From Bacteroidota bacterium (GTDB taxonomy: Bacteria; Bacteroidota; Bacteroidia; Chitinophagales; LD1): a DNA stretch of 64,000 bases. The position numbers and the translations under genes were made by a program. Of the stretch, positions 1 through 9,821 are shown one piece after another. The stretch lies in assembly GCA_016715625.1 (NCBI GenBank), contig JADJZU010000046.1:1-64000 (forward strand). Direction: 5' to 3'. Below the pieces are notes generated by a model. That model had not been told where the DNA came from. It searched no databases and worked only from the letters and a program-made list of their open reading frames with translations. Every line of letters starts with the position of its first letter. The stretch's first letter is position 1.

Positions 1-6
1 ATCCGC

Positions 7-36
7 AAAAAAGCCTCACAATCGTGAGGCTTTTTT
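7..36. terminator. bidirectional rho-independent terminator
   Basis: A perfect inverted repeat has arms AAAAAAGCCTCAC and GTGAGGCTTTTTT around a 4-base loop. The A-run and T-run flanks let it work in both directions. It lies 14 bases past the stop of the minus-strand rfaE2 gene and probably ends that transcript. Confidence 0.85.
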
Positions 37-50
37 GTTGGCTAAATCTT

Positions 51-521
51 TTAAGTTTTGCTCCTGTTAATGATGGCAGTAGTGCTAAACCCCTCTAAAT
101 ATGGAACGGTTCGCACTTCGCCCCCATAGCTTTCTACAAATGCACTTCCTACAATAGCCGCTTTGTTCCAATCGCCTCCCTTCACTAAAACATCGGGGCG
201 AATAAGGTGAATGAGGTTTTCAGGAGTATCTTCTGTAAAAATGACTACCGCATCGGTGTAAATCAGTGAAGCCAACAAGGCAGCCCTTGAATTTTCGCCA
301 TTCACCGGGCGAGTCGATCCTTTGAGTCGCCTGACCGATGCATCCGCATTAAGCCCTACAACCAACCGGTCTCCAAAAGACAACGCAGAGGATAATACCC
401 GCAAGTGCCCTTCATGTAAAATATCGAAACAGCCATTGGTAAACACAATTTTATCTCCCAGCAAGCGCCAGAATTCCACTCGCTTGAACAGGCCCTCAGG
501 TGTAAATATTTTATTATCCAT
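51..521 (-). CDS. rfaE2: D-glycero-beta-D-manno-heptose 1-phosphate adenylyltransferase
   Basis: The protein (156 aa) is a cytidylyltransferase-fold nucleotidyltransferase. The family transfers AMP from ATP to heptose 1-phosphate when making ADP-heptose for lipopolysaccharide. The nucleotide-binding signature FTNGCFDILHEGHL is near residue 27, and the later motif DVLVKGGDW is typical of the free-standing adenylyltransferase half of HldE. The frame stays open 15 codons further upstream to 566, but that extension is hydrophobic and unlike the family, so I start at MDNKIFTPEG. It probably shares a transcript with the membrane protein directly upstream. A GmhB-like phosphatase of the same pathway is encoded at 19762-20325. 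Confidence 0.93.
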   Translation of the reverse strand: MDNKIFTPEGLFKRVEFWRLLGDKIVFTNGCFDILHEGHLRVLSSALSFGDRLVVGLNADASVRRLKGSTRPVNGENSRAALLASLIYTDAVVIFTEDTPENLIHLIRPDVLVKGGDWNKAAIVGSAFVESYGGEVRTVPYLEGFSTTAIINRSKT

Positions 522-566
522 GGCAAAAACTAAATCAACCAGATGCGTTGGTAAAGAGAAAAGCAA

Positions 567-1577
567 TTAGTCTTTTAACGCTTTTTCCTTGTTCAATATT
601 GCGAGCAGAATAAGCGAAATAGTTCCGCCTATTAAAATAGAGGCCATTTGTGCTGCCCATACGATGGAACCAAAGGCATAGCCTAAGGTTTCGCCTACAC
701 CATACAGAAGCAGCACCTTAGATATGGCGATTGGATAGGCCCCAATGCCCCCGGGGGTAGCCACAATGGCAAATCCACCAAAAAACAAGCATGCTGCACC
801 TGCCATTACTCCCATGCCGGCTGTTTCGGGCAAGGCAGGAAAACTCCAGTAAATCATCAGGAAATAGCAAAGCCAAATAAATACAGAATGAAAAATGAAC
901 TGCCCGGGGCTTCGCAGATTTCTGATACTTTTTAATCCCTCGGCAAAACCCATCAATCGTTCGGCCAATATGGCTTTCAGTTTCCCAAATCCATATTTAC
1001 GTTGAATGTATACAGCAGCACCGGCAGCCAAGGCTGCAATAAGCACCAGGACAATCCATTTCGTAAAATCAGGGCCGGAGGTTGGTGCCGGCTGCTTATT
1101 CAGCACATTATCCTGAAAGAAAGTAAGTAAGCGGTCGCGTTCTATAAATAGGAGCGTACTTCCAATCAGCATTATAGTAATTAAATCGACAAGCCTTTCC
1201 ACCACCATCGTGCCCAAAGATTTATCCAAAGGTACATTTTCATATCGGGCTAATATGCTACAGCGGGTTACTTCACCTAAGCGAGGGAAAAAAAGATTGA
1301 AAAAATACATCATCATGACACTAAACCAGGTATTGGCAAAACCGGGTTTGAAACCGGTAGGTTCCAGCAGCAAGCGCCAACGCTGCGCCCGGCTAAAATT
1401 AGAAACCAGCCCCATGCAGGGGGCCAGAATGATCCAGAAATAATCGGCTCGCTTAAACGCATCAATCGTGAGTTGCTTGTCGCTATCGCTCATCTTGCTA
1501 ACAAACCAGAGGATGAGCGCAATGCCCAAACCGAGTGATACGGAAAGTTTAAGAATATTAAAAAGCTGCTTCTTCAA
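567..1577 (-). CDS. lysylphosphatidylglycerol synthase TM-region-like (UPF0104) membrane protein
   Basis: This 336-aa polytopic membrane protein has about eight hydrophobic helices. Conserved glycine/proline patches such as FPRLGEVTR and ATPGGIGAYP are hallmarks of the flippase-like membrane domain family found in MprF and in many stand-alone bacterial proteins. The stand-alone members are thought to move lipids or lipid-linked precursors, but the substrate is not known here and no synthase domain follows. The gene lies 3 bases after panD and 45 bases before rfaE2 on the same strand, so the three are likely cotranscribed. The operon with rfaE2 hints at an envelope role, which is inference. 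Confidence 0.8.
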   Translation of the reverse strand: MKKQLFNILKLSVSLGLGIALILWFVSKMSDSDKQLTIDAFKRADYFWIILAPCMGLVSNFSRAQRWRLLLEPTGFKPGFANTWFSVMMMYFFNLFFPRLGEVTRCSILARYENVPLDKSLGTMVVERLVDLITIMLIGSTLLFIERDRLLTFFQDNVLNKQPAPTSGPDFTKWIVLVLIAALAAGAAVYIQRKYGFGKLKAILAERLMGFAEGLKSIRNLRSPGQFIFHSVFIWLCYFLMIYWSFPALPETAGMGVMAGAACLFFGGFAIVATPGGIGAYPIAISKVLLLYGVGETLGYAFGSIVWAAQMASILIGGTISLILLAILNKEKALKD

Positions 1578-1580
1578 AAT

Positions 1581-1931
1581 TTAATCGGTCAGTTGGTTAG
1601 CGGCATTCACATGCACCGTCACCGGCTTATGGAGTTTATATTCGTCCATGGTGAGATTGCAGTAGGAGATTACAATGATTACGTCACCCACCGATACTTT
1701 GCGGGCCGCAGGTCCGTTTAAACAAATAATGCCGGAGCCCCGTTCACCTTTTATAACATAGGTTTCCAGACGTTCGCCATTATTGACATTCACTATCTGC
1801 ACCCGTTCATGCTCCACCAGGTTGGCTGCATCCATCAGATTTTCATCAATAGTAACCGATCCAATGTAGTTAAGATCGGCCTGCGTAACGGTAGCACGGT
1901 GAATCTTTGATTTGTAAACTGTAATTTGCAT
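1581..1931 (-). CDS. panD: aspartate 1-decarboxylase (pyruvoyl enzyme)
   Basis: PanD decarboxylates L-aspartate to beta-alanine for pantothenate and coenzyme A synthesis. The 116-aa protein begins MQITVYKSKIHRATVTQA and has the self-cleavage site as Gly24-Ser25 in YIGSVTID; Ser25 becomes the pyruvoyl cofactor. Lys9 and Tyr58-region residues typical of the active site fit the family. The frame is open 22 codons further upstream, but MQITVYKSK is the family's usual start, which places Ser25 correctly. It is divergent from lpxD with an 82-base gap that must hold both promoters. Confidence 0.95.
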   Translation of the reverse strand: MQITVYKSKIHRATVTQADLNYIGSVTIDENLMDAANLVEHERVQIVNVNNGERLETYVIKGERGSGIICLNGPAARKVSVGDVIIVISYCNLTMDEYKLHKPVTVHVNAANQLTD

Positions 1932-2013
1932 AGCGGGGCGAATGTAAAAGAGAATTGCAACATTGAAACAAGCAGCCGGTTGATACAGTGCCCACACCTT
2001 CTATATTCACACC

Positions 2014-2938
2014 ATGAAGTTTGAAAAACCAATCCCCGTGCAGCAGCTTGCCGACTGGATACAAGCAGAAACTATAGGAGATAGTGTGGCATTCGTTACC
2101 GGGCTCAACGAGATACATAATGTGGAAGCGGGCGACATTACCTTTGTAGACCACGAAAAGTATTATGATTTTACGCTGGCCAGCCAGGCATCGTTTATCA
2201 TCATCAACAAAAAAGTGGCCGCTCCGGAAGGCAAAGTGCTATTGTTTCACGAACAACCTTTTGAAGCATACAATTTGTTAGCGCAAAAGCTGCACCCGGA
2301 TTTACATTCGGCAGAACCAACATTCGATGCAGGCAACGGCACTTTTGTTCATCCAAAAGCAAGTGTGGGGCAGCAGGTGCAGATAGGCCGTAACTGTGTA
2401 ATTCATGCCAATGCTACTATTTATCCTTACACCATCATTGGCGATAATGTAATTATACATGCCAACGCCACTATTGGTGCGGATGCGTTTTACTACAAAA
2501 ACCAAAAAACACACTACGATAAAATGCATACAGCAGGACGCGTGGTGATAGGGGATGATGTGGAGATAGGTGCCGGCACTACTATTGATGCAGGTGTATC
2601 GAGTGATACGGTGATAGGCAAAGGCACAAAACTTGATTCACAAGTACATCGGACATGATGTAAAAATTGGAGAACACTGCATTTTGGCTGCACAGGTAGG
2701 CATTGCCGGAAATACAAAGATAGGCAACCGCGTAACCCTCTACGGAAAAGTGGCAGTAAACAAGAATATTGAAATCGGTGATGGGGCAATCGTGATGGCC
2801 ATGAGTGCAGTGCCCAACAACCTGGAGGGCGGCAAAACATACATTGGCTATCCGGTAGTGGAGGCAAGGGCATTTGCTCGACAGGTCGCTATCATTAAAA
2901 AGCTTCCCGAGCTATGGGAGAAGCTGAAGGGTTTGTAA
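2014..2938 (+). CDS. lpxD: UDP-3-O-acylglucosamine N-acyltransferase, frameshifted
   Basis: LpxD adds the N-linked 3-hydroxyacyl chain in lipid A synthesis. The N-terminal uridine-binding domain (about residues 1-100) is followed by left-handed beta-helix hexapeptide repeats and a C-terminal helix. The frame breaks near 2647: the first part ends ...LDSQVH and the second continues IGHDVKIG, exactly across the motif holding the catalytic histidine. Adding two bases (an AT) restores a 308-aa protein of normal length. A one-base insertion is the alternative. I read it as one gene with a sequence error or a recent mutation. It is followed by tag after 28 bases. Confidence 0.88.
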
Positions 2939-2966
2939 TTAATTAGTAAAACGATGTATAGGTAAC

Positions 2967-3572
2967 ATGACAACGAAGAAACCCGCAAAGGAAATATATA
3001 CCGGCCCCAAAGATGGGAAGACGCGCTGCAGCTGGTGCCTCAGCGACCCTATCTATGTAAAATACCATGACGAAGAGTGGGGACGCCCGGTGTATGATGA
3101 TTCGGTGTTGTTTGAGTTTCTGGTGCTGGAAAGTTTCCAGGCGGGATTAAGTTGGCTCACTATTTTGAAAAAGAGAGAGAATTTCAGACAGGCATTCTCC
3201 AATTTTGATGTGAAGAAAGTGGCCAAGTATGATGAGAAAAAATACGAAGCTCTGATGCAGGATGCCGGTATAATTCGCAACCAGTTAAAGATACGAGCTG
3301 CCATCAACAACGCACAACGGTTTATTGAAATTCAAAAAGAGTTTGGCTCGTTTGACCGTTACATCTGGAGTTTTACCGGTGGCAAAACCATCGTTAATCG
3401 TCCAAAAAATCTGAAAGCCCTGCCTTCAAAAACGGACATCAGTGATACCATGAGCAAAGATATGGGGAAGCGTGGCTTTAAATTTCGCGGCTCTACCATC
3501 TGCTACGCTTTTATGCAGGCTGTGGGCATGGTAAACGACCACATAGAAAACTGCTGGGTCAATTCAAAATAA
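2967..3572 (+). CDS. tag: DNA-3-methyladenine glycosylase I
   Basis: Tag removes 3-methyladenine from alkylated DNA, the first step of base excision repair. The 201-aa protein shows RCSWCLSDPIYVKYHDEEWG near the N-terminus, containing the first zinc cysteine and histidine, and GMVNDHIENCW near the C-terminus with the remaining His and Cys zinc ligands. The helix-hairpin-helix part SFQAGLSWLTILKKRENF is clear. The stop overlaps the end of the convergent membrane protein gene by 9 bases. Confidence 0.93.
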   Translation: MTTKKPAKEIYTGPKDGKTRCSWCLSDPIYVKYHDEEWGRPVYDDSVLFEFLVLESFQAGLSWLTILKKRENFRQAFSNFDVKKVAKYDEKKYEALMQDAGIIRNQLKIRAAINNAQRFIEIQKEFGSFDRYIWSFTGGKTIVNRPKNLKALPSKTDISDTMSKDMGKRGFKFRGSTICYAFMQAVGMVNDHIENCWVNSK

Positions 3573-4148
3573 AAACGGCACCAGCATTTTTACTTTCCGC
3601 TGATAAGCACGGTATTCTTCACCAAACACCTCTTCCAGTTTCTTCTCCTCCAGCGAGGCTCCTATATATATGTAGATGTACATAGCTACCAAAGAAACAA
3701 GATTCATCCATGTTGGTCGCATTAAAAAGTAACCCGCCACCAAAACAATAATCCCTGTATAAAGCGGGTTGCGCACATAGGCATTCAACCCCTTAATCAC
3801 TAACTTTTCGGGGTGATGAATTTGCTTCGATAGTTGCTTGATACCCGTAAATTCACCCAGGTCATAATTTCTGAATGCCAAAACAATTATGAGTACGCCC
3901 ACTATGGTCAAACCAATACCAATTACATCGTTTAAAACTGTAGGCTCTAACAACAAAGGGGAATTGTCTTTGAAAAGTAACACATAGAGTATCCAGCTAA
4001 GGAAACCCAGCGAAAGAAGATTGTAGAGAATTCTATAGTAGATAAAACTATGCCCCATTAATTTCTGCGCTGAAGCTTTAACCTTATTGGCCGCCAATAA
4101 ACTGTGCGATACAAAAAACAGAACCCATAGAATAACAAGCAGAATCAT
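3564..4148 (-). CDS. isoprenylcysteine/phospholipid methyltransferase-like (NnrU/PEMT-type) membrane protein
   Basis: The 194-aa protein has four or five transmembrane helices. Its C-terminal part, YVRNPLYTGIIVLVAGYFL followed by an E-E-x-x-L-x-x-x-F-G-x-x-Y pattern (LEEVFGEEYRAYQRKV), is the signature of the ICMT/PEMT methyltransferase fold, where R-N-P-x-Y and the E/Y motif bind S-adenosylmethionine. NnrU-like proteins share it. The substrate cannot be told from sequence. It is convergent with tag and divergent from hppA. Confidence 0.72.
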   Translation of the reverse strand: MILLVILWVLFFVSHSLLAANKVKASAQKLMGHSFIYYRILYNLLSLGFLSWILYVLLFKDNSPLLLEPTVLNDVIGIGLTIVGVLIIVLAFRNYDLGEFTGIKQLSKQIHHPEKLVIKGLNAYVRNPLYTGIIVLVAGYFLMRPTWMNLVSLVAMYIYIYIGASLEEKKLEEVFGEEYRAYQRKVKMLVPFLF

Positions 4149-4194
4149 CTGGTAAACATAGATAATACTGTCAAACGAATGACTGGTGGCTGGC

Positions 4195-4224
4195 TTTAAT
4201 AATTTGCCACAAATTCTATATTTG
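4195..4224 (+). promoter_or_regulatory. Bacteroidota-type promoter of hppA
   Basis: TATATTTG at 4217-4224 fits the -7 consensus TAnnTTTG exactly. A TTTA at 4195-4198, 18 bases upstream, is one base off the TTTG -33 box. The start codon of hppA follows 46 bases later. Confidence 0.55.
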
Positions 4225-4270
4225 CCGCCCTTTTAAACAGGAATTATCTATTAATTAACCAAAAACATCC

Positions 4271-6504
4271 ATGGAAAACTTCATTTACATCCTTCCCGTG
4301 TTCGGACTAGTGGCTTTGGCATATATGGCCATTTTATCAAGTTGGGTTACCAAGCAAGATGCCGGTGACGCCAAAATGAGCGGTATAGCTCAAAACATTG
4401 CCGAAGGCGCTATGGCTTTCCTGAAGGCAGAGTATAGAATACTTGCCATTTATGTAGTGCTGGCCGGTACTGCCTTGGGCATCCTATCGCAGGTTCCAAA
4501 AGTGGCCGTACACTCAAGCATATTGATTGTTGCTTCGTTTATCATAGGTTGTTTTTTCTCGGCACTTGCCGGATTTTTAGGTATGCGCATTGCTACAAAG
4601 GCCAATGTGCGCACAACACAAGCGGCTAAAACATCGTTGGCAAAAGCACTTAAAGTGTCTTTTGGTGGTGGAACCGTAATGGGTCTTGGTGTGGCCGGTT
4701 TAGCTGTTTTAGGCTTAAGCTCTCTTTTCATTTTCTTCTTCTTCCAGTTTATGGGTGGAAATTTTGCAACAGGTGGTGGCTATGACGGCATGACCAAGGT
4801 TCTTGAAGTACTTGCAGGTTTCTCTCTCGGAGCAGAATCTATCGCACTCTTCGCGCGTGTAGGTGGTGGTATTTATACCAAAGCAGCTGACGTAGGAGCC
4901 GACTTAGTGGGTAAAGTAGAAGCCGGAATACCCGAAGATGATCCCCGAAACCCAGCAACTATTGCCGACAATGTGGGTGATAACGTAGGGGATGTGGCCG
5001 GTATGGGTGCCGATTTATTCGGCTCGTATGTAGCCACGGTTTTAGCCTCAATGGTATTGGGCAACTATATCATCCGCGATAACGGAGGAAGCATTGCCGA
5101 TAACTTTGGTGGCATTGGTCCTATTTTGCTTCCTATTGCGATTGCCGGATTCGGCATTATCGCTTCTATCCTTGGTAGCTTTTGGTGAGCATTGGTGAAA
5201 ATGCTAAAGCGGATGTAAATACCGTGCAGAGTGCGCTGAACAGAGGAAACAATGTTTCTATGTTATTAGCCCTTGCTGCTTCTTTCGGTCTTATCAAATT
5301 GATGCTGCCTGAAACGATTCAAATGAGTGCATTCAATGCCGGTGAGTTCAGCGTTATTACTACCACTTCATTAAATGTGTTTTTTGCTGTTTGTATCGGT
5401 ATGGCCGTGGGTTACCTGATTTCATACATCACCGAATACTACACCGGCTTAGGTGGCAAACCGGTAAATGACATTGTGCAGAAATCGGCAACCGGTGCAG
5501 CTACCAACATTATTGCAGGTTTAGGAACCGGTATGCTATCCACAGCTTTTCCGGTTATCATTTTCGCAGCGGCTATCTGGGGTGCTTATGCACTGGCCGG
5601 TTTCTACGGTGTAGGTATTGCCGCTTCGGCTATGATGGCTACCACCGCTATGCAATTGGCCGTGGATGCCTTCGGACCCATTGCCGATAACGCAGGTGGT
5701 ATTGCCGAAATGAGCGAATTGCCTAAAGAAGTTCGGGAGAAAACAGACGTGCTGGATTCAGTGGGCAACACCACAGCGGCCGTTGGAAAAGGTTTTGCCA
5801 TTGCTTCTGCGGCTCTTACTGCGCTTGCTTTGTTTGCGGCTTATGTAACGCTCACCGGCATTCATGGTATCAACATTTTTGATGCGAAAGTATTGGCTGC
5901 CTTATTTATCGGAGGTATGATTCCGGTGGTGTTCAGTGCTTTGGCCATGAACAGCGTTGGTAAAGCGGCTATGGACATGGTGAACGAGGTACGCAGACAG
6001 TTCCGCGAAATTCCGGGTATCCTGGAAGGAACCGGCAAACCGGAATACGGCAAGTGTGTAGAAATTTCTACCAAAGCAGCTTTGCGCGAAATGCTAGCTC
6101 CGGGTGTTATTACCATTGTTACTCCTATTATAGTAGGTATCGGAATGGGTGCGGAGGCCTTGGGTGCTTACATGGCGGGTGTAACCGTAAGTGGTGTGTT
6201 GTGGGCTATTTTCCAAAACAATGCCGGTGGCGCATGGGACAATGCCAAAAAATCTTTTGAGAAAGGCGTAGAAATTGAAGTGAACGGTAAGAAAGAAGTA
6301 TTCTACAAAAAATCGGAGCCACACAAAGCGGCTGTAGTGGGCGATACAGTAGGCGACCCTTTCAAAGATACTTCAGGTCCTTCTATGAACATCCTTATCA
6401 AGTTGTCATCACTGGTAGGTTTAACCATTGCTCCGCTGATTGCAGTAACTGATCATGAAACTACTTCTTCAGTTATTGAAATGATTAAGAGTCTGTTTAT
6501 ATAA
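4271..6504 (+). CDS. hppA: membrane-bound ion-pumping inorganic pyrophosphatase, frameshifted
   Basis: The protein hydrolyses pyrophosphate and uses the energy to pump H+ or Na+ across the inner membrane. It has about 16 transmembrane helices. The substrate/Mg site DNVGDNVGDVAGMGADLF lies near residue 233, with the second acidic cluster GDTVGDPFKDTSGPS near the C-terminus. GNTTAAVGKGF carries alanine where K+-independent enzymes have lysine, so this is the K+-dependent type. The frame breaks at 5181-5184: one more T in the TTTT run turns SFW-stop into SFLVSIGENA and gives 744 aa, normal for the family. A terminator follows at 6538. Confidence 0.93.
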
Positions 6505-6537
6505 GCACGAATCAGTTTTAGTTAATACTATTTAGAC

Positions 6538-6571
6538 AAAACCGCCTTCGCAGAAATGTGAAGGCGGTTTT
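6538..6571 (+). terminator. rho-independent terminator of hppA
   Basis: Perfect 12-base arms AAAACCGCCTTC / GAAGGCGGTTTT enclose a 10-base loop and are followed by a T-rich tract. It starts 34 bases after the hppA stop. Confidence 0.85.
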
Positions 6572-6590
6572 TCTTTTTTACATAATTCAC

Positions 6591-6598
6591 TATTTTTG
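6591..6598 (+). promoter_or_regulatory. candidate -7 box very close to higB start
   Basis: TATTTTTG matches TAnnTTTG and ends only 6 bases before the ATG of the toxin gene. If it is active, the mRNA would be nearly leaderless. No clear -33 box is seen; the upstream sequence is the T-rich terminator tail. Confidence 0.35.
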
Positions 6599-6604
6599 TG
6601 AAGC

Positions 6605-6910
6605 ATGATAGTTCGGTTCGAAAACAAAAAAGTGCTGGAGCTGTATGAATTGGAAGTGAAGCAGTGCATAAGCAAATACAAATTTGCAAAGCATGTGGTG
6701 GAGAAATATAAAATGCGAATCAGCCAGTTGATTGATGCGCCCGACTTGCGCACCATCGGTCAAATTAAATCGCTGAATCTTGAGAAGCTGAAGGGAGACA
6801 GGAGAGGCCAACTTTCCATACGAGTAGATAACCAATTCAGAATTTGTTTTTATGAGCTGAATGAAAATGAAATCGCCATTGAAATTTTAGAACTAACCGA
6901 TTACCATTAG
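6605..6910 (+). CDS. higB: RelE/HigB-like toxin
   Basis: The 101-aa basic protein fits the HigB/RelE mRNA-interferase family. It has a mixed helix-strand layout ending in the strand pair GQLSIRVDNQFRICFYELNE, where R-V-x-x-Q-F-R-I-C-F is the usual core. Family members cleave ribosome-bound mRNA. It precedes its likely antitoxin by 9 bases; toxin-first order is typical of higBA. The start lies just past the hppA terminator, so it has its own promoter. Confidence 0.82.
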   Translation: MIVRFENKKVLELYELEVKQCISKYKFAKHVVEKYKMRISQLIDAPDLRTIGQIKSLNLEKLKGDRRGQLSIRVDNQFRICFYELNENEIAIEILELTDYH

Positions 6911-6919
6911 TTAAACCAT

Positions 6920-7210
6920 ATGAAAACCGCTAACGAAATAACCCCCACCCATCTGTTTCATCCCGGTGTAGCTTTGGCAGAGGAAATTGAATACCGCCAA
7001 CTAACCAAGAAGGAATTGGCTGCTCGCATGGGGATATCCCCTACTGTACTGAGCGAAATTCTTTCAGGTAAGCGAAACATTACACCGGCTACCGCTATCA
7101 AATTAGAATCAGCACTTCAAATCGATGCCCTTTACTTTTTAAGCATGCAAATGCGGTATGACTATTACAGTTTAAAAAGGGAAATGCGTGACGCTAAGAA
7201 GGCAGCCTAA
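6920..7210 (+). CDS. higA: HigA-like antitoxin with XRE helix-turn-helix
   Basis: The 96-aa protein has the HigA opening HPGVALAEEIEYRQLTKKEL and an XRE helix-turn-helix (LAARMGISPTVLSEILSGKR, residues about 32-51). In the family it binds the toxin and represses the shared promoter. It sits 9 bases after the toxin gene on the same strand, so the pair forms one unit. Confidence 0.85.
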   Translation: MKTANEITPTHLFHPGVALAEEIEYRQLTKKELAARMGISPTVLSEILSGKRNITPATAIKLESALQIDALYFLSMQMRYDYYSLKREMRDAKKAA

Positions 7211-7264
7211 CACCTTTGCTCCATCACCATCCTCGTAACCTGAAATACCTTTAACAAAGTGCTC

Positions 7265-7282
7265 GTCTGACCAAGGTCAGAC
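7265..7282. terminator. short hairpin between convergent genes
   Basis: GTCTGACC and GGTCAGAC form perfect 8-base arms around AA. It lies between the end of higA and the end of the minus-strand secreted-protein gene. It lacks a T-run, so a terminator role is only suggested. Confidence 0.35.
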
Positions 7283-7291
7283 ATAAGTACA

Positions 7292-9281
7292 TCAATGCTG
7301 CACCGACAGCAATTTCCTTCCGCTGCTTACAGGACCTCTGCATTCCACTGTATATAAGCCGTTGGCAAATGCCGCAGACGGAATGGTGAGTTGTTGTTGC
7401 GTAGTAGCCTGCTCATACACCAGTTCACCGGTGATGCTGCGAATGCTGATGACCACCGGACTGTTCGCTTCGGGCAATAGAATTGTAACCTCGCTTTGGG
7501 TCGGGTTTGGATACAGATTAAATTGGAGTGCTTCGGCAACAGGAGCTATACTGCTTACCAGGCTGTCTACTTCCCAGGCATATTAGATTTCAATGGTATC
7601 TACGGTTACAGCGGCATAATAAATGGATTTGCCCGCTACCGAATCATAACTCCACTCCTCTGCAAACTGCGCCTGATGAATCACATTGCCAAAAGCACTG
7701 AACGAACCATACATAGACGAATCGCCTACTACCATTACCCAGGTTTGTCCGCCTGCGGTGGGGCATGCATAGAGGCCGTTGATTTGTCCGTCACAGGCTC
7801 TGCGCACCGCTATATAACGGTCCTGCTGCCGACCCATCAGCCAGAGGCTGTCTTCCAATGTTTCATCAAAATCTGCGGGGAACCAGTGCAGCGACACGTC
7901 TTTGGTTTGAAAATAATCGGGCAGCAAACCGGGCGTTGGCTCGGGGCGATACATGATGAGCGCTACATTTTGTTTTTGATTCACGTAAGGCAATTGGGTA
8001 TTTTGCACTTTATCGTTTCTGGCATCCCAATCGGCCAATACTTCGCCCGCGGCTGTGTATACGGCTGTGGTGCCCACGTTGGCCACGCAGGTATATTGCT
8101 GAAAACCCGCTTTGCCTTTATAATAATCAATCACCGAAGAAAGCGTGATGCCGTCATGTTTAAACAACGTGAGGTTGGCTGCACAGAGCACCGTGCTTTT
8201 GGAGGCCATACCCAATGACTCGGACAGCATGGGGGCGCTGGATGGCGTAATAATATTTCTGAGTGGTTCCAATACTGAAAAATCGGTTTGATCCCATAAG
8301 GCAGAATCATTGAGTATTTGAACCGTATTAGACACAATTGCCGGATGGAAATAACCTCCGAAGCTCCACTGAAAAACAGCCCGGTCGGCAAACTTCTGTG
8401 TGTTGTTGAGAATAAAACTGGTGTCGAGCGAGTGCCCGTTAAAGTAGCTGGTGTACACCCTGGGCTGCCAGGAGTTGATGACCGAATCTACCGGCAGGCC
8501 GGAGGAAGAAAGAAAAGCGGCTGAGGTCGAAAATTATCGGCAGCACCTTTGCCGGTGAGCAGATAGATAAGGCCGCTGTGGTTTTGATAAAAGGGGTGGT
8601 GTATTTGCTCGGATAATTTCGGCCCGCTACGGGATAGAAAGCGCCCAAATCATTCGTGTACAGCAGCAGGTCGGTAAGCAAGCGCTGTGCAGCCGTGGCA
8701 GCCCCTTTTTTAATGATGGTGTCCTGTGAAAAGTCGGCCAGGTTGAGCAAACCGCTCAGCGAATACGGGGCATACACGGACGAGTTAAACTCATAAAACC
8801 CGAACTCGTTTTTTAAATCGAGATAATGCACCAATCGCTTGCGGAGCGTAGAGTCGATGGGCTTGTTGTATTTTTCGTGCAGCAGCCAATCGCAGCCCAT
8901 CCACATTATCATGTGGTTTTCGCTCCAGTAATTGCGCACGGTGTCGTTATAATTTATCCAGAAAGGAATGTCTTCTAACACGGGTAGAATTTTGGAATCG
9001 TATTGTCCGGTGCTTAAAAAGAGAATTCTTATAAGCTGAATAATATCGAAATCGCTGGTGGTTTTAGTAATCAGATTATTGAGCATGGTTTGCAGCTGTG
9101 CGCTGTCTACCGGCACATTTCTATAGGCCTGAAAAATCATTTTGTGCCCGTTGGGCGACAGCAGGGCCGAGTCGATGTAATCGTTTTTGCGCTGCTCATA
9201 GGCGGCATTGTTGCCCGCACGGAGTTGGGTGCTCAGCAAAACAAAAAAGGAAAGTGCAATGAGTGTAACGTGTTTTTTCAT
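7292..9281 (-). pseudogene. secreted protein with T9SS sorting domain, broken three times
   Basis: Joined across the breaks this is a protein of about 663 aa. It has a signal peptide (MKKHVTLIALSFFVLLSTQLRA), a helical region rich in W, N and Y that resembles alpha/alpha-toroid enzymes, a beta-rich C-terminal half, and a T9SS sorting domain with FNLYPNPTQSEV. I do not recognise the family. The lesions are a lost base near 8580-8585 (KT to HSGLIYLLTGKG), a lost base near 8504-8509 (PQPLFFL to SSSGLPVDSV), and an in-frame TAA at 7583-7585 just before the sorting domain. Each base loss is in a homopolymer. Without repair the product would lack its export tail. It may be decaying or simply badly sequenced. 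Confidence 0.7.
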
Positions 9282-9410
9282 GGTGCTTGAAAATAAAAGT
9301 GAAAGACTGATTTAATTTCTAAATGTAATTATTTGACGATGTCTTGCTACGAATAAGTGGTCCATCGCTGCCTGTATTTTTTTATTTATGCCCGAATAAA
9401 ACCAAAGCCC

Positions 9411-9821
9411 ATGCATTTTCCCATCTACTATCCGGTGACCGTGGCCAAAAGCAACATTGCCGGGCTGGGGGCCTATGCCCAAACAGCCATACCCGCCCGT
9501 AAAAAAATAGGCAGCCTGGGCGGCACCCTCACCACCATCCGCAAGGGGCGCGCTGCCGCCAAAACCAAAAAGACCATTCACCTGGTAGAGTTTGACGATA
9601 ACAAAGCCCTGGATGCCGGCACCAACGGCAACGATATGCGCTTTATCAACCACTCCTGCGCGCCCAATACCTACATGCGCATTTTGGGCTACCACGTAGA
9701 GTTTTATGCTTTACGAAACATTAAAAAAGGCGAGGAACTCACCTGCCACTATGGCGAAACCCACCACGAAGGCACCCTGAAGTGCCGCTGCGGTGCCCCC
9801 AACTGTGAGGGGTTTATTTAG
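9411..9821 (+). CDS. SET-domain protein (lysine methyltransferase-like)
   Basis: The 136-aa protein is almost only a SET domain. It has an N-terminal SNIAGLGAYA (the G-x-G SAM motif), RFINHSCAPN (SAM-binding N-H-S-C), GEELTCHYG, and a post-SET cysteine cluster CRCGAPNCEGFI that would bind zinc with the NHSC cysteine. Eukaryotic enzymes usually have Y-D-Y where this has C-H-Y, so the second tyrosine-like catalytic position is kept but the first is cysteine. The target is unknown. The frame opens at 9357, but M19 fits the family start better. It stands alone between two minus-strand genes. Confidence 0.85.
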   Translation: MHFPIYYPVTVAKSNIAGLGAYAQTAIPARKKIGSLGGTLTTIRKGRAAAKTKKTIHLVEFDDNKALDAGTNGNDMRFINHSCAPNTYMRILGYHVEFYALRNIKKGEELTCHYGETHHEGTLKCRCGAPNCEGFI

